DNA from: Anaerofilum faecale
GTDB lineage: Bacteria > Bacillota > Clostridia > Oscillospirales > Ruminococcaceae
Length of the DNA: 28,190 nucleotides
Direction of reading: 5' to 3'
NCBI GenBank assembly: GCA_019114265.1
Contig: DXFV01000051.1
Span: 1-28,190 of the forward strand
Position numbers and translations under genes: made by a program. How positions within the stretch are numbered: position 1 is the first letter of the stretch; the number at the start of each line of letters is the position of its first letter. The notes below the pieces were generated by a model. The model saw only the letters and a program-made list of their open reading frames with translations. It was not told the DNA's origin and did not search any database. Shown here in pieces: positions 1 through 8,661 of this stretch.

Positions 1-1572
<1,572 letters not shown>

Positions 1573-1598
1573 TCCGCGCAACGTTCGCCGCACCCTTT

Positions 1599-1651
1599 GC
1601 CCTTTGCGGCAAGGGGCGCGGCCCTTTGTGTCCGGGGGACTGTGGGTCCCC
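1599..1651 (+). other. Tandem hairpins in dnaK-dnaJ spacer
   Basis: Two inverted repeats occupy the spacer: 1599-1617 (7-bp stem with one G-U pair, 5-nt loop) and 1635-1651 (GGGGAC/GTCCCC, 5-nt loop). A third pairing, AAGGG with CCCTT, would compete with the first. None is followed by a T-run, so they are not clear terminators. They could be an mRNA processing or stability element that gives different DnaK and DnaJ levels, which is inference. Confidence 0.45.
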
Positions 1652-1706
1652 GCTACCCAAAAAATACGCAGCGCCGCGCTTTTGCGGCCGTTTAAGGTGA
1701 ACATAT

Positions 1707-2876
1707 ATGGCAGATAAACGCGATTACTACGAGGTGCTGGGCATCGCCAAGGGCGCCTCGGACGATGAGATCAAAAGCGCCTATCGCAAAAAGGCGAAAA
1801 AATATCACCCCGACCTGAACCCCGGCGACAAGGAAGCCGAGGAGAAGTTCAAAGAGGTGAACGAGGCCTACGAGATCCTCAGCGACAAGGAAAAGCGCGC
1901 GCGGTACGACCAGTTCGGCTTTGCCGGGGTGGACCCCAACTACGGGGCCGGCCAGGGCGCCGGCGGCTTCGGCGGCGGGTTTGGCGGCTTCGGCGGCGGC
2001 GTGGACCTGGGCGACATCTTCGGAGACCTGTTCGGCGGCGGGTTCGGCGGCTTCGGCGGCGGCAGCCGCGCCAACCCCAACGCGCCCCGCAAGGGCAACA
2101 ATGTGCGGGTGAGCGTGGGCATCAGCTTCATGGAGGCGGTGCACGGCTGCAAAAAGACCATCACCATCAACCGGCAGGACACCTGTCCCGAATGCGGCGG
2201 CAGCGGGGCGGCCAGGGGCACCACGCCCGAGACCTGTCCCGACTGCCGCGGCACCGGCCGGGTGACCATCCAGCAGCGCACCCCGTTCGGCGTGATCCAG
2301 AGCCAGCAGCCCTGCTCCCGCTGCGGCGGCAAGGGCAAGATCGTCAAAACGCCCTGTAACCACTGCCGCGGCACCGGCCGGGTGAACACCAAGAAAACGC
2401 TGGAGGTCAACATCCCCGCCGGCATCGACGACGATCAGCAGCTGGCGCTGCGCGGCATGGGCGACGGCGGCGTGAACGGCGGCCCGAACGGCGATCTGAT
2501 CGTGATCGTCACCGTCCGTCCCGACCCGATGTTCCAGCGCGACGGCTACGACGTGTATATCACCGTGCCCATCACCTTCAGCCAGGCGGTCATGGGCGCC
2601 GAGGTGGTGGTCCCCACCGTCGACGGCAAGGTGCAGTATCCGGTCCCGGAGGGCACCCAGAGCGGCACCACCTTCCGCCTGCGCGGCAAGGGCGTGCCCT
2701 ATGTGGGCGGCAAGGGCCGCGGCGACCAGTATGTGAAGGTGAACGTCGAGATCCCCAAAAAGCTCACCCGCGCCCAGCGCGACGCGCTGAAGGCCTTTGA
2801 GGACACCCTCAAGGACGACAACTACGAACAGCGCAAGGGCTTTTTCAAAAAGCTGAAGGACATGTTCAAGGACTGA
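1707..2876 (+). CDS. dnaJ: Chaperone DnaJ (Hsp40, type I)
   Basis: Co-chaperone that stimulates DnaK ATP hydrolysis and delivers unfolded clients. The 389-residue length is normal. Domain order is complete: J domain at residues 1-70 with the HPD motif at 34-36; a Gly/Phe-rich linker at about 76-130 that includes the DIFGDLFGG motif; four zinc-finger CxxCxGxG repeats starting at residues 160, 177, 203 and 217; then the two C-terminal substrate-binding barrels and the dimerisation tail. The ATG at 1707 is preceded by an AAGGTG ribosome binding site about 8 bases upstream and begins with the family-typical MADKRDYYEVLG. It is the last gene of the dnaK unit and is followed by a strong terminator. 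The Gly/Phe codons make this DNA internally repetitive, which is ordinary for the family. Confidence 0.98.
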   Translation: MADKRDYYEVLGIAKGASDDEIKSAYRKKAKKYHPDLNPGDKEAEEKFKEVNEAYEILSDKEKRARYDQFGFAGVDPNYGAGQGAGGFGGGFGGFGGGVDLGDIFGDLFGGGFGGFGGGSRANPNAPRKGNNVRVSVGISFMEAVHGCKKTITINRQDTCPECGGSGAARGTTPETCPDCRGTGRVTIQQRTPFGVIQSQQPCSRCGGKGKIVKTPCNHCRGTGRVNTKKTLEVNIPAGIDDDQQLALRGMGDGGVNGGPNGDLIVIVTVRPDPMFQRDGYDVYITVPITFSQAVMGAEVVVPTVDGKVQYPVPEGTQSGTTFRLRGKGVPYVGGKGRGDQYVKVNVEIPKKLTRAQRDALKAFEDTLKDDNYEQRKGFFKKLKDMFKD

Positions 2877-2886
2877 CAGACCATCG

Positions 2887-2931
2887 GCCCCGCGCCTTTC
2901 CCGCACTGGCGGAAGGGACGCGGGGCTTTTT
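2887..2931 (+). terminator. Rho-independent terminator after dnaJ
   Basis: A long GC-rich hairpin has arms GCCCCGCG and CGCGGGGC, extended inward by CCTTTCC/GGAAGGG around a single-base bulge. It is followed directly by six T residues. It begins 10 bases after the dnaJ stop codon. Confidence 0.92.
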
Positions 2932-2993
2932 TGCGCGCGCCGCGGGATGGCCGCAAAAAAGAGGGCGGGGTATACCATTTTGCTGCCGCTTTG

Positions 2994-3002
2994 TGGTACA
3001 AT
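2994..3002 (+). promoter_or_regulatory. Extended -10 promoter for the desulfidase gene
   Basis: TGG followed by TACAAT (-10 at 2997-3002) forms an extended -10. No good -35 box is seen at 17 bases (ACCATT at 2974-2979). The predicted start is near 3009, giving a leader of about 60 bases before the ATG at 3069. The same nine bases recur upstream of the PAP2 gene at 5575-5583. Confidence 0.6.
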
Positions 3003-3068
3003 AGAGAAGAATTTGGAAAATCCACAAAATCTGCGGCCAGGCGCCGCCATACAGGAGAGAGGAACACC

Positions 3069-4343
3069 ATGTCATACGATCCCGCATTTGCCGCTGTCTG
3101 CCAGAATGTGCTCGAGGCCGAGCTGGTGCCCGCGATGGGCTGCACCGAGCCCATCGCCATCGCCTACGCCGGTTCGCTGGTCCGCCGTTCGCTGGGCGCG
3201 CTGCCCGAGCGGATGGCGCTGGCTGTCAGCAGCAACATCATCAAAAACGCAAAGAGCGCCGTTGTGCCCAACACCGACGGCCTGAAGGGGCTGCAGGCCG
3301 CGCTGGCGGCCGGCGCGGTGGCCGGGCGCGCCGAGGCCCGGCTGGAGGTGCTGGCCCGGGTGACCGACCGGCAGAAGGCCGAGATGAAGGCGTTCCTGGA
3401 GAGCTGCCCCATCGAGGTGCGCTGCGCCGAGGGCGACGAGATATTCGACATCCTGGCCGAGGCGTGGGCCGGGGAGCACAGCGCCCGGGTGCGCATCACC
3501 GGCTGCCACACCAATCTGGTGCTGCTGGAGCGCGACGGCGTGGTGGAATACGCGGGCGCCCCCAGCGCCGACGCGGGCAACAGCGCCGACTACGAACAGC
3601 TGACGGTGGAAAAGATCTATGCCTACTCCACCGAGTGCGACCTCGCGCCCACCTGGGAGCTGCTGGAGCGGCAGATCAATTTCAACAGCGCCATCCGGGA
3701 CGAGGGCCTCACCGGCAAATGGGGCGCGGCGGTGGGCCGCACCCTGCTGGATGCGTTCGGGGATTCCCCGGCCGTGCGCGCCCGTGCGGCGGCGGCCGCC
3801 GGTTCCGACGCCCGCATGAGCGGCTGCGAGCTGCCGGTGGTCATCAACTCGGGCAGCGGCAACCAGGGCATGACCGCCAGCCTGCCGGTGATCGAGTACG
3901 CCGACGCCATCGGCGCCGACCGCGAGCGCCTGCACCGCGCGCTGCTGCTGTCCAACCTGCTCACCATCCATATGAAAACCGGCATCGGCCGCCTCAGCGC
4001 CTACTGCGGCGCGGTGAGCGCGGGCTGTGCGGCGGGCGCGGCCATCGCCTGGCTGTGCGGCGGCGGGCTGGACGATGTGGCCCACACGCTGGTGAACTCG
4101 GTGGCCATCACCTCGGGCATCATCTGCGACGGCGCCAAGCCCTCCTGCGCGGCCAAGATCGCCAGCGCGGTGGACGCCGGCCTGCTGGGCTGGCAGATGT
4201 ACCGGGCGGGCCGCCAGTTCTACGACGGCGAGGGCATCGTCCGCAAGGGTGTGGAGAACACGCTGGCCAACGTGGGCCGTGTGGGCAGCATCGGCATGCG
4301 CCAGACCGACCGCGAGATCATCCGCATCATGACCGGCGAATAA
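3069..4343 (+). CDS. cyuA: L-cysteine desulfidase / serine dehydratase alpha-chain family protein (CyuA/YhaM, UPF0597)
   Basis: Family members are oxygen-sensitive [4Fe-4S] enzymes that break L-cysteine to pyruvate, sulfide and ammonia. The fold is shared with the alpha subunit of iron-sulfur L-serine dehydratase. The 424-residue protein shows the signature GCTEPIA near the N-terminus with Cys25, GCHTNLVLL at about 144-152, GSGNQGMTASLPV at about 262-274, and conserved cysteines in SAYCGAVSAGC (about 313) and IICDGAKPSC (about 351-358), as expected for cluster ligands. The frame is open further upstream, but the ATG at 3069 has a good AGGAGAG site 9 bases before it and gives the usual N-terminus. 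It is monocistronic: it has its own promoter and a strong terminator. The symbol follows E. coli nomenclature; cysteine versus serine specificity is inferred. Confidence 0.85.
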   Translation: MSYDPAFAAVCQNVLEAELVPAMGCTEPIAIAYAGSLVRRSLGALPERMALAVSSNIIKNAKSAVVPNTDGLKGLQAALAAGAVAGRAEARLEVLARVTDRQKAEMKAFLESCPIEVRCAEGDEIFDILAEAWAGEHSARVRITGCHTNLVLLERDGVVEYAGAPSADAGNSADYEQLTVEKIYAYSTECDLAPTWELLERQINFNSAIRDEGLTGKWGAAVGRTLLDAFGDSPAVRARAAAAAGSDARMSGCELPVVINSGSGNQGMTASLPVIEYADAIGADRERLHRALLLSNLLTIHMKTGIGRLSAYCGAVSAGCAAGAAIAWLCGGGLDDVAHTLVNSVAITSGIICDGAKPSCAAKIASAVDAGLLGWQMYRAGRQFYDGEGIVRKGVENTLANVGRVGSIGMRQTDREIIRIMTGE

Positions 4344-4353
4344 AACAAAAACA

Positions 4354-4397
4354 GGCGCCGGCCGGCAGGGAAGAGTTCCCCGCCGGCCGGCGTTTTG
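4354..4397 (+). terminator. Terminator after the desulfidase gene
   Basis: A hairpin of 11 bp (CGCCGGCCGGC at 4356-4366 with its complement at 4382-4392) is extended inward by GGGAA/TTCCC around one mismatch, with a 3-base loop, then TTTT. It separates this gene from the convergent minus-strand reductase gene. Confidence 0.88.
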
Positions 4398-4408
4398 TGT
4401 CTGGTGAT

Positions 4409-4434
4409 AAGGCTTCTCCCCGGTGGGGGAAGGC
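4409..4434. repeat. Copy of a GC-rich intergenic repeat (AAGGCTTC...GGGGGAAGGC)
   Basis: An imperfect inverted repeat of about 26 bases, AAGGCTTCTCCCC with GGGGGAAGGC, closely resembles two copies at 12739-12763 and 12776-12823. It lies between convergent genes. It looks like a REP or miniature-element-type intergenic repeat of the genome. Membership of a genome-wide family is inferred from the three copies seen here. Confidence 0.5.
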
Positions 4435-4495
4435 GCATGTGTCCCATACGCTGCGCGCGCAAAAAGCGCACAGAGAGACCCCCGGATGCCCTGCC

Positions 4496-5503
4496 TCACC
4501 GCCCGAAATCCGCTGCCGCGTCGGCCATCATCCGGCGGATGGGCAGCTGGTAGGGGCAGCGGGTCTCGCAGGCGCCGCACTGCACGCAGTCGCCGGCGGC
4601 GGCTTTCAGGGTGGCGTAGCGGGCGCGCGCCCAGTCGGCCAGACCGTACCGGCGCAGGTATCCCTGGAACAGGAACACCGACGGGATGTCGATGCCCGCC
4701 GTACAGGGCGCGCAGTAGTTGCAGCGGCGGCAGAAGTTCTGTCCCAGCTCGCCGCGCACCGCCTGGATGGCCTGCTGCTCGGCCTCGGAGAGCGGCGCGG
4801 TCTCGGCCGCGGCGGACAGGTTCTGTTCCAGCTCTTTCAGGGTGGCCATGCCGGGGATCGCCACCGTCACGTCGCTGTTCCGCAGGATGTACCGCAGCGC
4901 CAGGCGCCCGTCCTCAATCGCGCCGCCGGCCAGCGGCTTCATCGCGATGAAGCCCACGTTTTTCGCGGTGCAGCGCGCCATCAGCTCGGCTCCCTGGCTC
5001 TCCACGATGTTGTAGGGGAACATGATGGTCTCGATCTCGTCCAGCTCCAGCGCCTTTTCAAACACCTCCAGCGAGTGGGCGGTCAGGCCGATGTGGCCGA
5101 TCTTGCCCGCCTGTTTTGCCGCGCGCAGCGCCTCCATCGCGCCGCCCGGCGCAAAGCACTGCTCCAGCGCTTGTGCCGAGGGGTTGTGCAGCTGGTACAG
5201 CTCGATGTGGCCGGTGCGCAGGTTGCGCAGGCTGGTGTCGATGTCGGCGGCCATCGCCCCGGCGGTGCGGCTTGTGGATTTGGTGGCCAGCACGAACCGG
5301 CCGCGCACGCCCTCCAGCGCCCGGCCCAGATACTCCTCGCTCACGGTGTAGCCGCGGGCGGTGTCGATGTAGTTCACGCCGGCGTCGGCCATCGCGTGCA
5401 CCAGGCGCACCACCTCGTCGGCGGTGGTGCGCTGGATGGGGATGCCCCCGAAGCCCAGGCGGCTGATGCGCAGCCCGGTTCTGCCAAGCAAACGGTATTC
5501 CAT
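4496..5503 (-). CDS. Aldo/keto reductase with C-terminal 2x[4Fe-4S] ferredoxin domain
   Basis: Predicted cytoplasmic NAD(P)H- or ferredoxin-linked oxidoreductase of 335 residues; the substrate is unknown. Residues 1-245 form an aldo-keto reductase barrel with the catalytic tetrad visible as Asp47, Tyr52, Lys75 and His106. The C-terminal 78 residues hold two cysteine sets, C258-C261-C264-C267 and C306-C309-C312-C316 (CVQCGACETRCP), which suit two [4Fe-4S] clusters. This architecture is common in anaerobic Clostridia and Bacteroidetes and implies electron exchange with an iron-sulfur partner. The ATG at 5503 has an AAGGACG site 8-10 bases upstream and a consensus promoter. It is divergent from the PAP2 gene and convergent with the desulfidase gene. 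Confidence 0.9.
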   Translation of the reverse strand: MEYRLLGRTGLRISRLGFGGIPIQRTTADEVVRLVHAMADAGVNYIDTARGYTVSEEYLGRALEGVRGRFVLATKSTSRTAGAMAADIDTSLRNLRTGHIELYQLHNPSAQALEQCFAPGGAMEALRAAKQAGKIGHIGLTAHSLEVFEKALELDEIETIMFPYNIVESQGAELMARCTAKNVGFIAMKPLAGGAIEDGRLALRYILRNSDVTVAIPGMATLKELEQNLSAAAETAPLSEAEQQAIQAVRGELGQNFCRRCNYCAPCTAGIDIPSVFLFQGYLRRYGLADWARARYATLKAAAGDCVQCGACETRCPYQLPIRRMMADAAADFGR

Positions 5504-5538
5504 ATGGTTCTCACGTCCTTTTTGTCATGCATGGTTTT

Positions 5539-5567
5539 ATTATACGCGCCGTTTTTGCGCTTTTCAA
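5539..5567 (-). promoter_or_regulatory. Promoter of the aldo/keto reductase gene
   Basis: On the minus strand, TTGAAA (5562-5567) and TATAAT (5539-5544) are separated by exactly 17 bases. The -35 region lies inside the spacer of the opposing promoter for the PAP2 gene. Confidence 0.85.
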
Positions 5568-5583
5568 TCGGGTGTGGTACAAT
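5555..5583 (+). promoter_or_regulatory. Promoter of the PAP2 gene
   Basis: TTGCGC (5555-5560) and TACAAT (5578-5583) are separated by 17 bases, with a TGG extension upstream of the -10. The leader to the ATG at 5619 would be about 30 bases. It overlaps the divergent reductase promoter, so the two polymerases should exclude each other. Confidence 0.75.
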
Positions 5584-5618
5584 ACTGTATACAACCTGAA
5601 CCGGAAAGGATGGTTTTT

Positions 5619-6467
5619 ATGAATCAACGATCTTCCCGCGGCTGGGTCGGCCCGGCGTTCCTCCTGCTGGCGGCGGCGGTGCTGCTGGCGGCGGCGGCCC
5701 GCTTCGACCTCGCGATCGACCAGGCCGTATACAGCCCCTCCTTCCCGCTGGCGGTGCTGATGGAGGCGGTGGGCTGGTGGCCGCTGTACCTGCCCATCCT
5801 GGGGCTGGGCGCCCTGTGGCTGAACGGCTGGGGCAACCGCGTGCTGGGGATGATCCTGCTGGCGGGCGGCAGCGCGGCGCTGTGGGTGCCCGCCTTTTCC
5901 ACCTTCCAAAAGCGCGGCTGGCTGGAAGGCGGCAGCTTTGTGCTGGGCGGCTGCATCGTGGCCACCATGCTGGTGGGGGCGCTGTGGGGGCGCATCCCCG
6001 GCACGCAGGGCGCGCTCCGCCTGCGCCTGGTCTGCGGGGCCGGCGTGTGGATGATGATCGCGGTCAACGCGGCGGCCAACCTGCTCAAGGTGATCTGGAA
6101 CCGCGCCCGGTTCGACGAGATGCTGGCGGCGGGCAGCTTCGACGGCTTCACCCCCTGGTACCTGCCCTTCGGCAGCGGGGGCAGCAGCTTCCCCAGCGGC
6201 CACACCGCGGCGGCCTGCGGCGTTCTGCTCGTGCTGCTTGCGATGGACGTTTTCCCCTCGCTGGCCAGGCATCGCACGGCGGTGGGGGTGCTGTGCACCC
6301 TGTATATCGCGCTGATGGCGGTGTGCCGCGTGGTGATCGGGCGGCATTTCCTGTCCGACACGGTCGCCGCCGCCCTGCTGGGGTGGGCGCTGTATGCGAT
6401 CGCCCGCCGCACCGGGATATGGAAAAGCGCCCTCGTCGGTCTGCGCAACCGGCTGGGCGCCATCTGA
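5619..6467 (+). CDS. PAP2-superfamily membrane phosphatase
   Basis: Integral membrane acid phosphatase of the phosphatidic-acid-phosphatase type 2 family, which dephosphorylates lipid phosphates such as undecaprenyl or phosphatidylglycerol phosphate at the membrane. The 282-residue protein has about six hydrophobic segments (about 10-27, 45-70, 75-92, 105-122, 136-156, then 197-260). The three catalytic motifs are visible: Lys157-x6-Arg164 (Phe165 follows where Pro is usual), PSGH at 192-195, and Arg237-x5-His243-x3-Asp247. The frame runs further upstream, but the ATG at 5619 has GGAAAGGA 8 bases before it and follows a good promoter. An in-frame ATG at 5610 lies within the ribosome binding site itself and is unlikely. 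The gene ends one base from a convergent gene. Exact substrate unknown. Confidence 0.88.
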   Translation: MNQRSSRGWVGPAFLLLAAAVLLAAAARFDLAIDQAVYSPSFPLAVLMEAVGWWPLYLPILGLGALWLNGWGNRVLGMILLAGGSAALWVPAFSTFQKRGWLEGGSFVLGGCIVATMLVGALWGRIPGTQGALRLRLVCGAGVWMMIAVNAAANLLKVIWNRARFDEMLAAGSFDGFTPWYLPFGSGGSSFPSGHTAAACGVLLVLLAMDVFPSLARHRTAVGVLCTLYIALMAVCRVVIGRHFLSDTVAAALLGWALYAIARRTGIWKSALVGLRNRLGAI

Positions 6468-6468
6468 A

Positions 6469-6975
6469 TCAATACATCTGGGTCACGTTGATCACAAAGT
6501 AGTACACCACCGACCCGCGGTTGAAGCTGGCCTCGATCTTGTAGATGTACTGGCCGGCCTCGGTGGGGGTGAACAGACGGCCCTCGCGGTCGGGCTGGAG
6601 GGCGATGAAATCGCCGGAGCCCTGCAGGGCCGAGCGGCTGATGCTCACCGAGATGGTGTCCTGGCTGAACAAAAACCGCAGCGGCAGCTGAGGCAGCACC
6701 GAGGCCGGGATGGCCTGGTCCAGGATCACCTCGGGGATGTAGTTGGGCATGGTCTGGCGTTCGGGGCCGGTGAGAAAATTCCACTCGTAGGCCGCCGGGA
6801 ACACACAGTCGCTGGAAAGCGGCGCGCCGTTGCACTCCACCGTGAGGGTGGGCACAGCGGAAGCGGGCGCTTTGGTGTCCAGCGCTTCCTTGATCAGCAG
6901 GCTGACAGCGGCGGCAAGCAGGATCAGCATGCCTCCCAGCATCAGCTTCTTCCAGATGGTTTGCGGCAGTTTCAT
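6469..6975 (-). CDS. Small membrane-anchored protein of unknown function
   Basis: I do not recognise this 168-residue protein. Residues 1-10 are positively charged, about 11-28 form one hydrophobic helix (LMLGGMLILLAAAVSLLI), and the remainder is soluble and probably outside the membrane. It contains two cysteines close together (about 48 and 57) that might form a disulfide, and ends in beta-rich sequence with aromatic residues (QYIYKIEAS, VVYYFVINV), suggesting an immunoglobulin-like or similar beta domain. There is no lipobox. The ATG at 6975 has an AAGGGG ribosome binding site 7 bases upstream. It is convergent with the PAP2 gene, with one base between stop codons and no room for a terminator. 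Confidence 0.8.
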   Translation of the reverse strand: MKLPQTIWKKLMLGGMLILLAAAVSLLIKEALDTKAPASAVPTLTVECNGAPLSSDCVFPAAYEWNFLTGPERQTMPNYIPEVILDQAIPASVLPQLPLRFLFSQDTISVSISRSALQGSGDFIALQPDREGRLFTPTEAGQYIYKIEASFNRGSVVYYFVINVTQMY

Positions 6976-7011
6976 AGCAAGGCCCCTTCCCGAGATCGCA
7001 CATTCTATCTT

Positions 7012-7020
7012 GTATTATAC
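7012..7020. promoter_or_regulatory. Possible shared -10 for two divergent genes
   Basis: A palindromic GTATTATAC gives TATAAT on the minus strand (towards the small membrane protein) and TATTAT/TTATAC on the plus strand (towards the hydroxyacid dehydrogenase). No convincing -35 is seen on either side, so direction is uncertain. Confidence 0.35.
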
Positions 7021-7062
7021 CGCATCCGTGCGCAAAAATCTATTCCCAAAGGAGAGATCTGC

Positions 7063-8034
7063 ATGACCAAACTCGTGATACTGGACAGCTACGCCCTCAC
7101 CCCCGGCGACCTCGACTGGTCCGGCCTGCGCGCACTGGCCGACGAGGTGGAGGAATACCCCCGCACCGCCTACGACCAGCTGGCCGGGCGCATCGGCGAC
7201 GCCGACTTTGCGGTGCTGAACAAGGGGCACATCGACGAGGCGGTGCTGGCACAGTGCCCGAAGCTGCGCTGGGTGGGCGTCACCGCCACCGGCACCGACT
7301 CGCTGGACGTCGATGCCTGCCGCCGCCGGGGGATCCCGGTGGCCAACGTGCCCGCCTATTCCACCCACAGCGTGGCGCAGTTCACGGTGGGGCTGCTGCT
7401 GGAGACGGTGCAGCACAGCGCCCTGCGCGCGGCGGCGGTGGAGCAGGGGATGTGGCAGCTGGATCTGCCCGCAGCGATGCGCGCCCCCGCCTGGGACGAG
7501 CTGTGCGGCAAAATCATCGGCATCGTGGGCTACGGCGACATCGGCCGGCAGGTGGCGGCGGTGGCGCGGGCGTTTGGGATGCGCGTGCTGGTGCACACCC
7601 GCACGGTGCGGCCGGAATATGAGGACGGCGCCACCCGGTTCGTGCCGCTGGAGGAGCTGCTGGGCGAAAGCGACGTGATCAGCCTGCACTGCCCGGCCAC
7701 CCCCCAGACCCGCGGGCTGCTGCACGCCGGCACGCTGGCCCGGTGCCGCCGGGGCGTGATCGTGCTGAACACCGCGCGCGGCGCGCTGGTGGACGAGCGC
7801 GCGATGGCCGACGCCCTGCACAGCGGGCAGGTGGGCGCCTATGCCGCCGACGTGGCGGCGGTGGAGCCGCTGCCGGCCGATTCTCCGCTGCGCGGCGCGC
7901 CCCATCTGCTGCTCACCCCGCACGTGGCGTGGACCTCCCGCCAGGCGCTGGCAAGGCTGTCCGGCGAGGTGTGCGAGAACCTGCGCAGCTTTCTGAACGG
8001 CGGGGCGCGGAACGTTGTGAACGGCCCTTTTTGA
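7063..8034 (+). CDS. D-2-hydroxyacid dehydrogenase (NAD-dependent)
   Basis: Oxidoreductase that interconverts a 2-keto acid and a D-2-hydroxy acid with NAD(P)H in the cytoplasm; hydroxypyruvate/glycerate and related compounds are common substrates of the family. The 323-residue length is typical. The nucleotide-binding motif GYGDIG is at 156-161, inside the Rossmann domain (about 100-285). The catalytic triad is seen as Arg239 (NTARGALVDE), Glu268 (AAVEPLP) and His287 (LTPHVAW). The ATG at 7063 is preceded by AAAGGAGAG 7 bases upstream, although the reading frame is open further left. It is followed by a terminator, so it is a single-gene unit. The precise substrate cannot be read from sequence. 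Confidence 0.9.
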   Translation: MTKLVILDSYALTPGDLDWSGLRALADEVEEYPRTAYDQLAGRIGDADFAVLNKGHIDEAVLAQCPKLRWVGVTATGTDSLDVDACRRRGIPVANVPAYSTHSVAQFTVGLLLETVQHSALRAAAVEQGMWQLDLPAAMRAPAWDELCGKIIGIVGYGDIGRQVAAVARAFGMRVLVHTRTVRPEYEDGATRFVPLEELLGESDVISLHCPATPQTRGLLHAGTLARCRRGVIVLNTARGALVDERAMADALHSGQVGAYAADVAAVEPLPADSPLRGAPHLLLTPHVAWTSRQALARLSGEVCENLRSFLNGGARNVVNGPF

Positions 8035-8055
8035 ATATTTTGTAAAATCGTGAAA

Positions 8056-8091
8056 AAACGCCCGGCTTTGCATTGACAGGCCGGGCGTTTT
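8056..8091 (+). terminator. Terminator after the hydroxyacid dehydrogenase gene
   Basis: A perfect 11-bp stem (8056-8066 with 8080-8090) and a 13-base loop end in TTTT. The loop contains the -35 box of the next operon's promoter. Confidence 0.85.
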
Positions 8092-8101
8092 CTGTTACTA
8101 T
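8073..8101 (+). promoter_or_regulatory. Strong promoter of the marR-ABC exporter operon
   Basis: A perfect TTGACA (8073-8078), a 17-base spacer and TACTAT (8096-8101) are present, with a TGT extension directly before the -10. Transcription should begin near 8108. The -35 is inside the loop, and the 3' stem arm is inside the spacer, of the preceding terminator. Confidence 0.85.
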
Positions 8102-8134
8102 TCATTACGCTCTCATTTATTAAGCTGGTTAACA

Positions 8135-8150
8135 GTTTCGTGAGCGAAAC
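8135..8150. promoter_or_regulatory. Candidate MarR operator dyad
   Basis: A perfect inverted repeat, GTTTCG-TGAG-CGAAAC, sits between the predicted transcription start and the marR ribosome binding site. The position and size (16 bases) suit an autoregulatory MarR-dimer site. An RNA hairpin is the alternative reading. Confidence 0.5.
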
Positions 8151-8172
8151 AAAATAGGAAAGGAAAGATTCC

Positions 8173-8661
8173 ATGCAGGTGACGCCGATGCAGTTTTTCG
8201 CGGCGATGGACGGCGCAAGGCGGGGATGGCTCCGGTTCATGCCGGGGCCGCAGCTGAACAAGTCGCTGTTCGGGATGCTGATGCTCATCCGCCACACCGG
8301 CTGCAAACACCCCGAAGCGCCGGGCGTGCGCATCTCGGAGCTTGCCGGCGCGATGCACCAGTCGGTGCCGGCGGTCAGCCAGAAGATCACCGCGCTGGAG
8401 CGCCAGAACCTGGTCTGCCGCCTCGCCCATCCCACCGACCGCCGCGTCTGCTATATCGCCCTGACCGAAAAGGGCAGGGAACTGACCCGTCAGATGATGC
8501 AGTCGTTTGAGAGGCAGGTCGAGCAGATCCTGCTGCAGCTGGGGGAAGAAAAGTCGGAGCAGCTCATCGGGCTGCTGCACGATCTGGCCGATGTGCTGGA
8601 ACACGTCGACCCCATCCAGCCACTCTTCACGGAAGAACCCAAAGGAGGAGAAACCCTGTGA
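8173..8661 (+). CDS. MarR-family transcriptional regulator
   Basis: A dimeric winged-helix repressor, 162 residues, that probably controls its own operon with the two ABC transporter genes. The winged helix covers about residues 30-100: helix-turn-helix around ISELAGAMHQSVPAVSQKIT (54-73) and the wing with the DRR motif (89-91) followed by YIALTEKGREL. Flanking helices would form the dimer interface. The ATG at 8173 follows AGGAAAGGA at 7-8 bases. The stop codon overlaps the start of the next gene by four bases (GTGA), so translation is coupled. MarR proteins beside drug-type ABC exporters usually respond to a small-molecule ligand; the ligand here is unknown. Confidence 0.92.
   Translation: MQVTPMQFFAAMDGARRGWLRFMPGPQLNKSLFGMLMLIRHTGCKHPEAPGVRISELAGAMHQSVPAVSQKITALERQNLVCRLAHPTDRRVCYIALTEKGRELTRQMMQSFERQVEQILLQLGEEKSEQLIGLLHDLADVLEHVDPIQPLFTEEPKGGETL

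Noticed and set aside
1935..2080. Repeated GGCTTCGGCGGC units as a DNA repeat element
   Set aside because: These encode the normal Gly/Phe-rich region of DnaJ.
3464..5599. Plus-strand open frame spanning the desulfidase end and the reductase
   Set aside because: It is Arg/Gly-rich, runs through a terminator and overlaps two genes in wrong frames.
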